From: Prevotella sp. 885
GTDB lineage: Bacteria > Bacteroidota > Bacteroidia > Bacteroidales > Bacteroidaceae
Direction of reading: 5' to 3'
DNA length: 64,000 nucleotides
NCBI RefSeq assembly: GCF_002265625.1
Contig: NZ_NOVE01000004.1
Location: 1 to 64,000, forward strand
This document shows, piece by piece, positions 1-8,268 of this stretch. The notes beneath the pieces are model-generated. The model was not told the DNA's origin. It did no database searches and saw nothing but the letters and a program-made list of their open reading frames with translations. The number at the start of each line of letters is the position of its first letter. Position 1 is the stretch's first letter. The position numbers were made by a program, and so were the translations under genes.

Positions 1-162
1 ACGAATATCGGTTCTGTCACCTGGTCTCAGCTCGTTTTCGTCAAGGTATATGTGAACAAGCTTTGTTTCTTTCTTTTGCTCTACAAACACGTCTTTAAGG
101 TCGAACCAATCCAGCATGTGTTCGGGCAAAAGACATTCTGCAAGGAGTCTATACTTTTCCAT
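1..162 (-). CDS. ISAon1-like transposase N-terminal region protein, partial
   Basis: Reading the minus strand from an ATG at 162 gives 54 codons that stay open to the window edge. The protein starts MEKYRLLAECLLPEHMLDWF and includes HIYLDENELRP. From memory this resembles the short N-terminal protein that accompanies ISAon1-type insertion sequences in Bacteroidales, a helical, probably DNA-binding domain encoded just before the catalytic transposase. The catalytic part would lie to the left of the window. The element end should fall between about 163 and 260, where the neighbouring Fic gene loses its reading frame. The family call rests on pattern recall, so it is moderate. Confidence 0.6.
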   Translation of the reverse strand, partial: MEKYRLLAECLLPEHMLDWFDLKDVFVEQKKETKLVHIYLDENELRPGDRTDIR

Positions 163-240
163 ATTTATCCGTTCTTTGACTTTATAAACGGACAATATAG
201 TGTTTTTATTGTACTACGATATCCACACACTTTTTCCAGT

Positions 241-867
241 GGTCCCCTTATAGTTTCTCTCTGTAGCTTTGCCAATGGCAATAGCGACGGACCGTTCATA
301 CATCCTATAATAAAAGGGATAATAATACATTTCATGCTTGCATATATTCATCCTTTTGTGGACGGTAATGGACGCACGGCGCGTTCTTTGATATATTGGT
401 ATCTGCTAAAGAATGGCTATTGGCTTACGGAATATCTATCCATATCGCGTGTCATATATCGCAGTAAAGCCAGATACGAAAAGGCTTTCTTGTATACTGA
501 ATTTGACGGTCTTGACATTACATATTTCATAATGTATAACTTGTCGGCAATGAAGACAGCATACGATGAACTTAAACTGTATCTGCAAAGAAAGATTAAG
601 GAACAGCAGGATTTTGTTGCTTTCAGAGGAAATGGACTGTTAACCGAACGTCAGGCTCAAATAATACGCTTGTATTGTGACTCACCAAATGCTATTTTTA
701 CAGCCAAATCGCTGATTACACGTTTTTCTGTAAATGTAAAGACAATTCGTTGTGATTTGCAGCAACTTGTAAAACAAGGATTGCTGTGTGAGTCGCCAAT
801 AAACAAGAGAATGGTTGGATATGTAAGAGCTGATGGCTTTGAGGATAAATTAAAAGAGTTTATATAG
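241..867 (+). pseudogene. 5'-truncated Fic-domain protein with C-terminal winged helix
   Basis: The recognisable protein begins near LCSFANGNSDGPFIHPIIKG and carries the full Fic active-site motif HPFVDGNGRTAR, encoded near 350-385. Fic enzymes transfer AMP or related groups onto target hydroxyls through this histidine. The last 70 residues (LTERQAQIIRLYC onward) look like a winged-helix DNA-binding domain, a usual Fic family arrangement. The frame stays open back to an ATG at 52, but residues before about position 240 do not look like a Fic N-terminus, and that DNA codes on the other strand for an ISAon1-like protein. I infer that insertion of the IS removed the native start and the N-terminal third. 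The inhibitory helix cannot be seen. Confidence 0.7.
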
Positions 868-945
868 TGTTTTACAAGAAAAAGCTGTAAAACTTGTATC
901 CATAAATGTCTCGTCCTGCCTTCTTTTATGTCCTAATAGGGGAAT

Positions 946-976
946 TTAGGGGAAATTAGAGGAGAATTTCCCCTAA
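946..976 (+). terminator. 12-bp perfect hairpin after the Fic remnant
   Basis: The arms TTAGGGGAAATT (946-957) and AATTTCCCCTAA (965-976) pair perfectly around a 7-base loop. A T-rich stretch follows. This is a plausible terminator for the Fic remnant. The rest of 868-1132 holds no gene. A -7-like TATCTTTG at 1080-1087 probably serves the efflux operon. Confidence 0.5.
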
Positions 977-1132
977 TTTGTTTCTCTTTTATTATCTTAC
1001 GTATATATTAATATGTACGCGTGTTCCTATTTATGCGTATAATCTTCGCTTTTGCAACATAGTTGCATATCTTATTCCTTATCTTTGCAACTGACTTTTT
1101 TTAGCTTCTTATTAATAAACACTTAATGAAAT

Positions 1133-2338
1133 ATGCTTAGACGAATCACTTATTACTTATTATCTGTAGTCTTCGTGGCGGGAATGGTCGCTTGCGGAGG
1201 CAAGTCCCATGACCATCTCGATCACGACCATGACCATGAGCATGCCGAGGAAACCGAGCATCACGACCACGATTCCGAAGAGGAAGGTCATGAGGCTAAA
1301 GGCGCCCATACCGACGAGATAATCCTCTCGCCTGAGAAGGCTCGTGCAGCCGGAGTGAAGGTGGAGGAAGTGAAGCCAGGCATGTTCCATGGCGTCATCC
1401 ACACCAGTGGCAAGGTGATGTCGGCATCATGCGACGAGACTGCCGTTGTTGCCACCATCAGCGGACGAGTGCAGTATAAGAACCACGTGAGTGAAGGACT
1501 GAAGGTGGCTGCCGGAACCACGCTCTTCTCCATAACTTCCGCAGGAATGCAGATGGCTGACGGCGACCCCGTACAGCGTGCACGTATCGACTACGAGCGT
1601 GCCGAGCGCGACTATACACGTGCGAAAACACTCATCAAGGACAAGATAATAAGCGAGAAAGACCTCGCCGTAGCCAAGGCTGAATATGAGGCTGCCAAGC
1701 TCACCTACACCAGCATGCAGCGCACACGCAGCGCCGGCGGTGTGACGGTTACAGCTCCTCGCGGCGGCTACATCAAGCAATGTATGGTCAATGGCGGCGA
1801 CTACGTGGAAGCTGGTCAGCCCCTTGCCGTAATCACCCAGAACAAGCACCTCTATCTGCGTGCCGAAATACCGGAGCGCCACTTCAACGAGCTTAACAAG
1901 ATACGTTGCGCAAAGTTCCGCACCAGCTACAGCAACCGTCTCTACGACATCACCGATATGGGCGGACACATCCAGTCTTACGGTCGTTCGGCAGAGGTAA
2001 ACAATTCGTATATCCCCGTAATCTTCGAGTTCAACAACACCGGCGACGTTGTGCAGGGCTCGTACGCCGAGATTTATCTCATCACGCAGGACCGTCCCAA
2101 CGTCATCACGCTGCCCCTCACCGCCCTCACCGAGGAGCAGGGCGTCCACTTTGTCTATATCCAGATTGACGCCGAAGGCTATCGTAAGCAGGAAGTGACG
2201 CTTGGCGAGAGCGACGGCGAGCGTGTGGAGATACTTACAGGAGTGAAGAAGGGCGACCGCGTCGTTACCAAGGGCGCAGTCCAGGTAAGACTGGCATCGG
2301 CTGCCAACGCCATCCCAGCGCATAACCATAATCATTAA
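1133..2338 (+). CDS. RND efflux periplasmic adaptor (CusB/CzcB-like), histidine-rich
   Basis: Membrane-fusion (adaptor) subunit of a tripartite heavy-metal efflux pump, linking the inner-membrane RND pump to the outer-membrane channel. The 401-residue protein has a lipoprotein-type signal ending at Cys21 (VAGMVAC). A His/Asp/Glu-rich segment follows at about residues 25-60, and the C-terminus is AHNHNH; both are likely metal-binding. The HlyD-type barrel-sandwich domain is split by an alpha-helical hairpin near residues 145-195 (VQRARIDYERAERDYTRAK). Only 5 bases separate its stop from the RND pump gene, so the three genes form one operon. A TATCTTTG -7 element sits about 46 bases before the start. 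The His-rich ends favour Zn, Co, Ni or Cu, but the sequence does not fix the metal. Confidence 0.9.
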   Translation: MLRRITYYLLSVVFVAGMVACGGKSHDHLDHDHDHEHAEETEHHDHDSEEEGHEAKGAHTDEIILSPEKARAAGVKVEEVKPGMFHGVIHTSGKVMSASCDETAVVATISGRVQYKNHVSEGLKVAAGTTLFSITSAGMQMADGDPVQRARIDYERAERDYTRAKTLIKDKIISEKDLAVAKAEYEAAKLTYTSMQRTRSAGGVTVTAPRGGYIKQCMVNGGDYVEAGQPLAVITQNKHLYLRAEIPERHFNELNKIRCAKFRTSYSNRLYDITDMGGHIQSYGRSAEVNNSYIPVIFEFNNTGDVVQGSYAEIYLITQDRPNVITLPLTALTEEQGVHFVYIQIDAEGYRKQEVTLGESDGERVEILTGVKKGDRVVTKGAVQVRLASAANAIPAHNHNH

Positions 2339-2343
2339 TAGCT

Positions 2344-5300
2344 ATGCTGAATAAGATAATACGCTTCTCGCTTGAGAACAGAATACTTGTGCTGGTGGCG
2401 TCCGTACTGCTTGTCATCGCCGGACTCTATTCCACCAGCAAGACAGATGTCGACGTGTTCCCTGACCTCAATGCGCCCACCGTGGTCATCATGACCGAGG
2501 CTGGTGGCATGGCCACAGAGGAAGTGGAGCAACTCGTCACCTTCCCCATTGAGACCGCTGTCAACGGCAGTACCGGCGTACGTCGTGTCCGCTCGCAGTC
2601 CACCAACGGCTTCTCCGTAGTATGGGTGGAATTTGATTGGGGCACCGACATCTATCTTGCCCGCCAGATAGTAAGCGAAAAACTTGCTGCCGTGGGCGAA
2701 CAGATGCCTGCAGGAGTAAGCGCTCCGGTGCTCGGTCCGCAGTCGTCCATCCTTGGCGAGGTGCTCATCGTGAGCCTCACCAGCAAGCACACTTCGCAGC
2801 AAGACCTGCGTACGTATGCTGACTGGGTGATACGTCCGCGTCTGCTCTCCACCGGTGGCGTGGCTCAGGTCAGCGTCCATGGTGGCGACATCAAGGAATA
2901 TCAGATACTCATAAGCCCGGGCAAGATGAAGCATTTCGGTGTTTCGCTCTCAGACGTCATGGCTTCCACCCGCAACATGAACGTCAATACCAACGGTGGC
3001 GTACGCTATGAGTATGGCAACGAATACATCATCCGCGGCATCACCTCCACCAATGACGCCGAGAAGCTCGGCACGTGCATCGTAAAGAAGAACGGTGAGA
3101 GCGTCATCACCCTCGCCGACGTAGCCGATATAAAGGTGGGCAACCAGTCGCCCAAGCTCGGCGTCGGCAGCGAAAGAGCCCGTCCTGCCGTGCTTCTCAC
3201 CGTGACAAAGCAGCCAAACACCAGCACCATCGACCTCACCAAGCACCTCGACCTCGCCCTCGAAGACCTTCACAAGACCCTTCCCGAGGACGTGCATATC
3301 TCAACGGACATCTTCCGTCAGTCCGATTTCATCGAGAGCAGCATCGACAACGTACAGAAGTCGCTCATCGAAGGCGCCATCTTCGTCGTCATCATCCTTA
3401 TGCTCTTCCTCGCCAACGTGCGCACCACGGTCATCTCGCTCGTCACCATCCCCATATCGTTCCTCGTGGCGATGATAGTGCTCAATGCCCTTGGCATCAG
3501 CATCAACACCATGACCCTCGGCGGTCTTGCCATTGCCATCGGTTCGCTCGTCGACGACGCCATTGTGGACGTGGAGAACGTCTACAAGCACATACGCCAG
3601 AACCGCGCATTGCCCGAGCCGGAGCGCGTGCCCATCATCGAGCTTGTCTTCAATGCTTCGCGTGAAGTGCGCATGCCGATTCTCAATTCCACGTTGATAA
3701 TCGTAGTGAGCTTCGCTCCGCTGTTCTTCCTCAGCGGCATGGAAGGTCGCATGCTCATCCCCCTCGGCATCGCCTTCGTTACAGCTCTCTTCGCCTCCAC
3801 CCTCGTAGCCCTCACGCTCACCCCCGTGCTCTGCAGCTATCTGCTCGGCAAGAGCAATGGCGAGATGCCGAAGGAAGCCTTCGTGGCAGTCTGGCTGAAG
3901 AAATATTATGAGCGTGCTCTGCTCTGGGTGCTCGCCAATACACGTAAGGTCATCATCGGCACGGTTGCATTATTCGCCGTAGCCATCGGCGTGTTCTTCT
4001 GCTTAGGCAGCAGCTTCCTGCCCAAGTTCAACGAAGGATCGTTCACCATCAACATCTCCTCTCTCCCCGGCATTTCGCTCGAAGAGAGCGATTCCATCGG
4101 CGCCCGTGCCGAGCGACTGCTCCTTCAGGTGCCCGAAATAAAGACCGTGGCACGCAAGACCGGACGCGCCGAGCTTGACGAACATGCCCTTGGCGTCAAC
4201 GTCAGCGAGATAGAAGCTCCGTTTGAGTTGAAAGACCGCAGCCATGAGGAAGTGCTCAATGACGTGCGCAAGCGTCTCTCCGTGCTTGCCGGAGCCAACA
4301 TCGAGATAGGCCAGCCCATCTCACACCGCATTGACGCCATGCTCTCCGGCACGCAGGCAAGCATCGCCATCAAGCTCTTCGGCACCGACCTCAACCGCAT
4401 GTTCACCATCGGCAATCAGATAAAGAGCGCCTGCCAGGACATCGAAGGCATCGCCGACCTCAATGTGGAGCAGCAGATAGAGCGTCCCGAGCTCAAGATT
4501 GTTCCGCGTCGTGAGCTGCTTGTCCGCAACGGCATCACGCTCCCCGAGTTCAACGAGTTCCTCGCTGTCAATCTTGCCGGCGAAACCGTGTCGCAGGTGT
4601 ATGAAGCCGGACGCGCATTCAATCTTGTGGTGAAAGCCGACAAGTACGACGACATAAAAGACCTCATCATCGACACGCAGGACGGACGCAAGGTGCCGCT
4701 CAGCGACGTGGCAGACATCATCTCCAGCGCAGGTCCCAACACCATCAACCGTGAGAACGTACAGCGCAAGATAGTCATCTCTGCCAACACCAGCGGACGG
4801 GCATTGAGCGACGTCGTGGCAGACATCAAGAAAGCTGTAGGCGAAGAAGTGCAGCTGCCTGAGGGCTACCATGTGGAGTACGGCGGACAGTTTGAGAGTC
4901 AGGAGAGCGCCAGCCGCGTGCTCTATCTCACCTGCATTCTCGCCATCGTCGTCATCTTCTTCCTCCTCTTCATGCAGTTCCGCAACGCTATGGAGGCTGG
5001 CGTAATCCTCCTCAATCTGCCCTTGGCGCTCATCGGCGGCATCTTCGCCATCGTGCTGACCACCGGAGAAGTGAGCATCCCTGCCGTCATCGGCTTCATC
5101 TCGCTCTTCGGCATCGCCACGCGCAACGGCATGCTGCTCATCACCGAGTATAAGCGTCTGCGCACGGAGGAAGGCAAGACCGTCCGTGACGCCATCGTGG
5201 AAGGATCGCTCTCGCGTCTCAACCCCATCCTCATGACCGCGCTCACCTCCGCCCTTGCCCTCGTGCCGCTGGCACTCGGCGGCGACCTGCCCGGCAACGA

Positions 5301-5430
5301 GATTCAGTCGCCGATGGCAAAGGTGATACTCGGCGGACTCATCAGCTCAACATTACTCAACGCATTCATCGTACCTATCATATATGAAAAGATATCTAAT
5401 AGCAACAATAGTGGCGTTCAGCGCGTATAG
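2344..5430 (+). CDS. CusA/CzcA-family heavy-metal RND efflux pump
   Basis: Proton-driven inner-membrane pump of 1028 residues, the usual length for HME-type RND transporters. It opens with a cytoplasmic helix and the first membrane helix (LVLVASVLLVIAGLY), followed by the porter domain (TDVDVFPDLNAPTV) and a second repeat after about residue 510. The fourth membrane helix has the charged motif AIAIGSLVDDAIVDVENV (about residues 396-416), whose adjacent acidic residues are typical of proton relay in this family. The motif differs from the classic CusA and CzcA forms, so the substrate is left open. The 3' end overlaps the start of the outer-membrane channel gene by 47 bases, which implies coupled expression. 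Confidence 0.92.
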   Translation: MLNKIIRFSLENRILVLVASVLLVIAGLYSTSKTDVDVFPDLNAPTVVIMTEAGGMATEEVEQLVTFPIETAVNGSTGVRRVRSQSTNGFSVVWVEFDWGTDIYLARQIVSEKLAAVGEQMPAGVSAPVLGPQSSILGEVLIVSLTSKHTSQQDLRTYADWVIRPRLLSTGGVAQVSVHGGDIKEYQILISPGKMKHFGVSLSDVMASTRNMNVNTNGGVRYEYGNEYIIRGITSTNDAEKLGTCIVKKNGESVITLADVADIKVGNQSPKLGVGSERARPAVLLTVTKQPNTSTIDLTKHLDLALEDLHKTLPEDVHISTDIFRQSDFIESSIDNVQKSLIEGAIFVVIILMLFLANVRTTVISLVTIPISFLVAMIVLNALGISINTMTLGGLAIAIGSLVDDAIVDVENVYKHIRQNRALPEPERVPIIELVFNASREVRMPILNSTLIIVVSFAPLFFLSGMEGRMLIPLGIAFVTALFASTLVALTLTPVLCSYLLGKSNGEMPKEAFVAVWLKKYYERALLWVLANTRKVIIGTVALFAVAIGVFFCLGSSFLPKFNEGSFTINISSLPGISLEESDSIGARAERLLLQVPEIKTVARKTGRAELDEHALGVNVSEIEAPFELKDRSHEEVLNDVRKRLSVLAGANIEIGQPISHRIDAMLSGTQASIAIKLFGTDLNRMFTIGNQIKSACQDIEGIADLNVEQQIERPELKIVPRRELLVRNGITLPEFNEFLAVNLAGETVSQVYEAGRAFNLVVKADKYDDIKDLIIDTQDGRKVPLSDVADIISSAGPNTINRENVQRKIVISANTSGRALSDVVADIKKAVGEEVQLPEGYHVEYGGQFESQESASRVLYLTCILAIVVIFFLLFMQFRNAMEAGVILLNLPLALIGGIFAIVLTTGEVSIPAVIGFISLFGIATRNGMLLITEYKRLRTEEGKTVRDAIVEGSLSRLNPILMTALTSALALVPLALGGDLPGNEIQSPMAKVILGGLISSTLLNAFIVPIIYEKISNSNNSGVQRV

Positions 5431-6559
5431 CGCAGCCCTTGCCGACACCGTCGGCGACGTGCTCAAGCAGGTGGCAGCCAACAACCTCACCCTGCAGTCG
5501 CTCGCTCACGACTGCCAAGCCGATGTGCTTGAAATAAAGGCTGGCAACGCCCTCGCCGGACCGTCCGTGGAGTACAGCCCGTTCTTCACGAAGGCTTACT
5601 CCGGCGTGGCGGAGAGCGAGCTTGTGGTAAGCCAGGAGATTGATTTCCCCACGAAGTATGCCGCCCGCAACAAGCAGGCTCAGATGCAGCAGACCGTGGG
5701 CGACCAGCTCCTTGCCAAGCAGCGCCGCGACATCCTGCTTCAGGCTCAGCTGGTCTGCATCGACCTTATCCGCCTCAATCAGACCCTCACCATGCTGCGT
5801 GAGCGCCTTGCCAACAGCGAGACGCTCCTCCAGATGTATGAGAAGCGCATGGAGGCAGGCGACGCCAACGCTCTTGAGCTTAACAAGGTGAAGCTCGACT
5901 GCATGGAGGTGCGCACCCTCGTCAGCGAGACGCAGGGCGAGCGCACAGCCCTCGTGCAGCAGCTCCGCCAGCTCAACGGTGGCAAGCCGCTGGACGTGAC
6001 AGACACGGAGCTGCCCGTCTATCCGCAGATAACGAACTTCGAGGAGTATCGCACGCTTGCCCTTGCTGCCGACGCTGACGTGGCAGTGGCTCAGACCGCC
6101 CTCCGCGCCGCCGACATGAATCTGAAGGTGCAGAAGAACGAGTGGCTTCCCAGCATCTCCTTCGGTTATCGTCGCAACACGGAGCAGGGCGAAGGCATCA
6201 ACGGCTTCCAGGTAGGCGTCAGCTTTCCGCTCTACAGCAACAGCTCCAACGTCAAGGCTGCCCGTGAGCGCCGTCAGAGTGCAGAGCTGCAGGTGACGCA
6301 GGCACAGCATGAGGCTGAGTCGTCGCTGCGCACCAGCTACGATCAGTTGCAGGGCCTCCAGCAGGTCATCAGTCATAGCGACGTGAAGCTCATGCAGGAG
6401 TCGCTCTCCCTCTTCGCAAAGGCTCTGCAGCAGGGCGAGATAACAGCCCTCGTGTATTACGAGGAGATAAACGGCATCTACGAGAAGCTGCAACGCCACA
6501 TCGACCTCCATTCGCAGAGCGTGAAGCTGCTGGCAGAGCTGCATAAGAACGAGCTGTAA
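5384..6559 (+). CDS. TolC-family outer-membrane channel of metal efflux pump (CusC/CzcC-like)
   Basis: Outer-membrane exit duct of the efflux pump. The 391-residue protein starts with a Sec signal peptide (MKRYLIATIVAFSAYSAALA) and has the two OEP repeats rich in heptad-like helices, with conserved small blocks such as VVSQEIDFPTKYAARN and VGVSFPLYS. The start lies 47 bases inside the upstream pump gene; this is the only start that supplies a signal peptide. It is the last gene of the adaptor-pump-channel operon and is followed by a strong terminator. It is slightly shorter than typical TolC proteins, as is common for CzcC-like members in Bacteroidetes. Confidence 0.88.
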   Translation: MKRYLIATIVAFSAYSAALADTVGDVLKQVAANNLTLQSLAHDCQADVLEIKAGNALAGPSVEYSPFFTKAYSGVAESELVVSQEIDFPTKYAARNKQAQMQQTVGDQLLAKQRRDILLQAQLVCIDLIRLNQTLTMLRERLANSETLLQMYEKRMEAGDANALELNKVKLDCMEVRTLVSETQGERTALVQQLRQLNGGKPLDVTDTELPVYPQITNFEEYRTLALAADADVAVAQTALRAADMNLKVQKNEWLPSISFGYRRNTEQGEGINGFQVGVSFPLYSNSSNVKAARERRQSAELQVTQAQHEAESSLRTSYDQLQGLQQVISHSDVKLMQESLSLFAKALQQGEITALVYYEEINGIYEKLQRHIDLHSQSVKLLAELHKNEL

Positions 6560-6567
6560 AGCAAGGC

Positions 6568-6619
6568 AAACTGTAATAGATGCGGGCATTTCAGCCCGTA
6601 TCTATTACAGTTTGTTTTT
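6568..6619 (+). terminator. Rho-independent terminator of the efflux operon
   Basis: A 20-bp stem (6568-6587 with 6594-6613) with one G-U pair closes on a short loop and is followed by GTTTTTT. It lies 9 bases after the TolC-family stop codon. Confidence 0.85.
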
Positions 6620-6636
6620 TAGCAATTTATGTTCCT

Positions 6637-6700
6637 AATCCCAAAAGTTAGTATGAATTTTGGGATTGTAATCCCAAAAGTTAGTATAAGTTTTGGGATT
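6637..6700 (+). repeat. Two tandem palindromic repeats, 33-bp period (array i)
   Basis: Two 31-bp units at 6637-6667 and 6670-6700 start exactly 33 bp apart. Each begins AATCCCAAAA and ends TTTTGGGATT, so each is itself a 10-bp inverted repeat. The inner bases GTTAGTAT are shared and only two inner positions differ. The second unit contains the promoter -33 element of the downstream ATPase gene. The layout looks like a tandem operator. Confidence 0.9.
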
Positions 6701-6723
6701 AGGCTATTTTTTCCTTATCTTTG
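6692..6723 (+). promoter_or_regulatory. Bacteroidetes-type promoter of the first AAA_14 ATPase
   Basis: TTTG at 6692-6695, a 20-bp spacer, then TATCTTTG at 6716-6723 match the Bacteroidetes -33/-7 consensus. The -33 box lies inside the second palindrome (6670-6700), so a protein bound there would block or shape transcription. The start codon follows at 6748. Confidence 0.75.
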
Positions 6724-6747
6724 CCTCTATAAACAATATGTACGCTA

Positions 6748-7875
6748 ATGATAGAACGAGAGTTACATAAAAAGATAGAGTCGCGTATGTTTGCAGGAAA
6801 GGCAATCATCGTTATAGGAGCGCGACAGGTAGGCAAAAGCACGCTTTTCAGAATGATTCTTGAGAAGCAGGACTGCAAGGCTTTGCAGTTGAATTGTGAT
6901 GAGCCGGAAGTAAAGGATATGCTTACCAATATCAACACCCCGGAATTGCGTCTTCTCATTGCCGACAACAAGATAGTGGTCATTGACGAGGCACAGCGAG
7001 TGGAAAATATAGGTATGACCTTAAAGCGAATCACCGATAATTTTCCCACGGTGCAGTTGCTTGTTACCGGTTCGTCATCATTTGAGTTGCAAGATCGTCT
7101 CAACGAGCCTCTTACCGGTCGCAAGTTTGAGTATTATCTCTATCCTATATCAACGTCAGAGATACTGAACAGTCAGGGACTGTTGGGTGTGAAGCAAACC
7201 CTTGAACAACGCCTCATCTTTGGATCGTATCCCGACATCATAAATCATGCTGACGATGCAAAAGAGTTGCTTACCAATCTTGCAGGCAGCTATCTCTATA
7301 AGGATTTGCTTTCGCTTGAGAGCGTGCGCCGCCCGGTTCTGCTCGGCAAGCTTCTCACGGCTCTTGCCTTGCAGGTGTGCAGTGAAGTGTCGTATAACGA
7401 ACTTGCACAGACCGTAGGCACCGACAACAAGACCGTGGAGAAATACATTGATTTGCTCGAGAAGTGTTATATTATCTTTAGATTAAACGGGTTCAATCGC
7501 AATCTGCGCACAGAATTGAAGAAGGGAAAAAAGATATACTTTTACGATAATGGCATACGCAACGCCATTCTTCAGAACTTTTCGCCGTTGTCGTTGCGTC
7601 AAGACACAGGGGCTTTGTGGGAGAACTTCATCATAAGTGAGCGAATTAAAGCCAACCATTATTCTGGTCGTTATGCCAACAGTTATTTCTGGCGCACCAC
7701 CCAGCAGCAGGAGATTGACTATATAGAAGAGTGCGACGGACAGTTTACGGTCTTTGAGATGAAATGGAATCCGCGCCGCGCCAACACCCAGTTTCCCTCT
7801 TCATTCCTTACGGCTTATGACGTGAAGCAGACGGCTGTTGTTACTCCCGACAACTGGATGGAGTGGGTGGTTTGA
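6748..7875 (+). CDS. AAA_14/DUF4143 ATP-binding protein, paralogue 1
   Basis: A 375-residue protein of the AAA_14 plus DUF4143 family, common in many divergent copies in Bacteroidetes and without an established role. Walker A is GARQVGKS at residues 24-31 and Walker B is IVVIDEAQ around 76-83. A winged-helix-like segment (VSYNELAQTVGTDNKTVEKYIDLLEKC) follows the ATPase. The C-terminal part keeps a PD-(D/E)XK-like core (QEIDYIEE then FEMKW). The promoter carries two palindromes of 33-bp period, and the gene ends 14 bases before a copy of the 390-bp dispersed element, facing a second ATPase gene head-on. Self-regulation through the upstream repeats is an inference. Confidence 0.85.
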   Translation: MIERELHKKIESRMFAGKAIIVIGARQVGKSTLFRMILEKQDCKALQLNCDEPEVKDMLTNINTPELRLLIADNKIVVIDEAQRVENIGMTLKRITDNFPTVQLLVTGSSSFELQDRLNEPLTGRKFEYYLYPISTSEILNSQGLLGVKQTLEQRLIFGSYPDIINHADDAKELLTNLAGSYLYKDLLSLESVRRPVLLGKLLTALALQVCSEVSYNELAQTVGTDNKTVEKYIDLLEKCYIIFRLNGFNRNLRTELKKGKKIYFYDNGIRNAILQNFSPLSLRQDTGALWENFIISERIKANHYSGRYANSYFWRTTQQQEIDYIEECDGQFTVFEMKWNPRRANTQFPSSFLTAYDVKQTAVVTPDNWMEWVV

Positions 7876-7889
7876 TGCGCTCGGCATGT

Positions 7890-8268
7890 ACAATATTTGC
7901 ATTTCTAACGCTCAATACTCCTCGTTCAGCGCACAACAAAATCTTTGGTGCGAAATTCTTGAGTTTTGAGCGTGCAGCGATAGTTTATTGACACACAGCT
8001 GATTACGCAGATAGAGAAAGAAGTGTGCAATGAATACACGCATCATAGAGTTGTCATAGCGCCACTTTTACCCTCCAATAGCGCCACTTTTATCATGCAA
8101 TAGCGCCACTTTTACACTCTAATAGTGGCACTATTGGACTGTAAAAGTGCGCTATTGTTAAGCATGGGTGCCGTTAGCACCGCAAAACACCATAAAAACA
8201 GCAATCTAAATCTCTAGAATCAATTTTTGTTTTGTAACAGAATTTTACTCTTTAGACGATATTTGCAT
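7890..8268 (-). repeat. 390-bp dispersed element, copy A
   Basis: About 380 bp that align, read on the minus strand, with copies at 40169-40559 and 57088-57477. Both ends carry ATGCAAATATTGT in direct orientation (one mismatch at the high-coordinate end). The centre holds ATAGCGCCACTTTTA units starting at 8056, 8078 and 8100, a 22-bp period, then a partner strand that folds them into a long imperfect hairpin (about 8099-8157). A smaller hairpin, GGTGC/GCACC, lies at about 8167-8181. No ORF is visible. It fills the convergent gap between two ATPase genes and supplies the last codons and stop of the second. Confidence 0.85.

Noticed and set aside
1427-2335. 302-codon open frame on the minus strand
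   Set aside because: It is the antisense shadow of the efflux adaptor gene, which is supported by its operon and domains.
5396-6589. 397-codon open frame on the minus strand
   Set aside because: It is opposite the TolC-family channel gene, is Leu/His/Val-rich in the way of antisense shadows, and has no family features.
8056-8157. Integron attC-like site or iteron replication origin in the 22-bp repeats
   Set aside because: No integrase, cassette structure, DnaA boxes or replication initiator gene is present, and the same block recurs in three convergent gaps.
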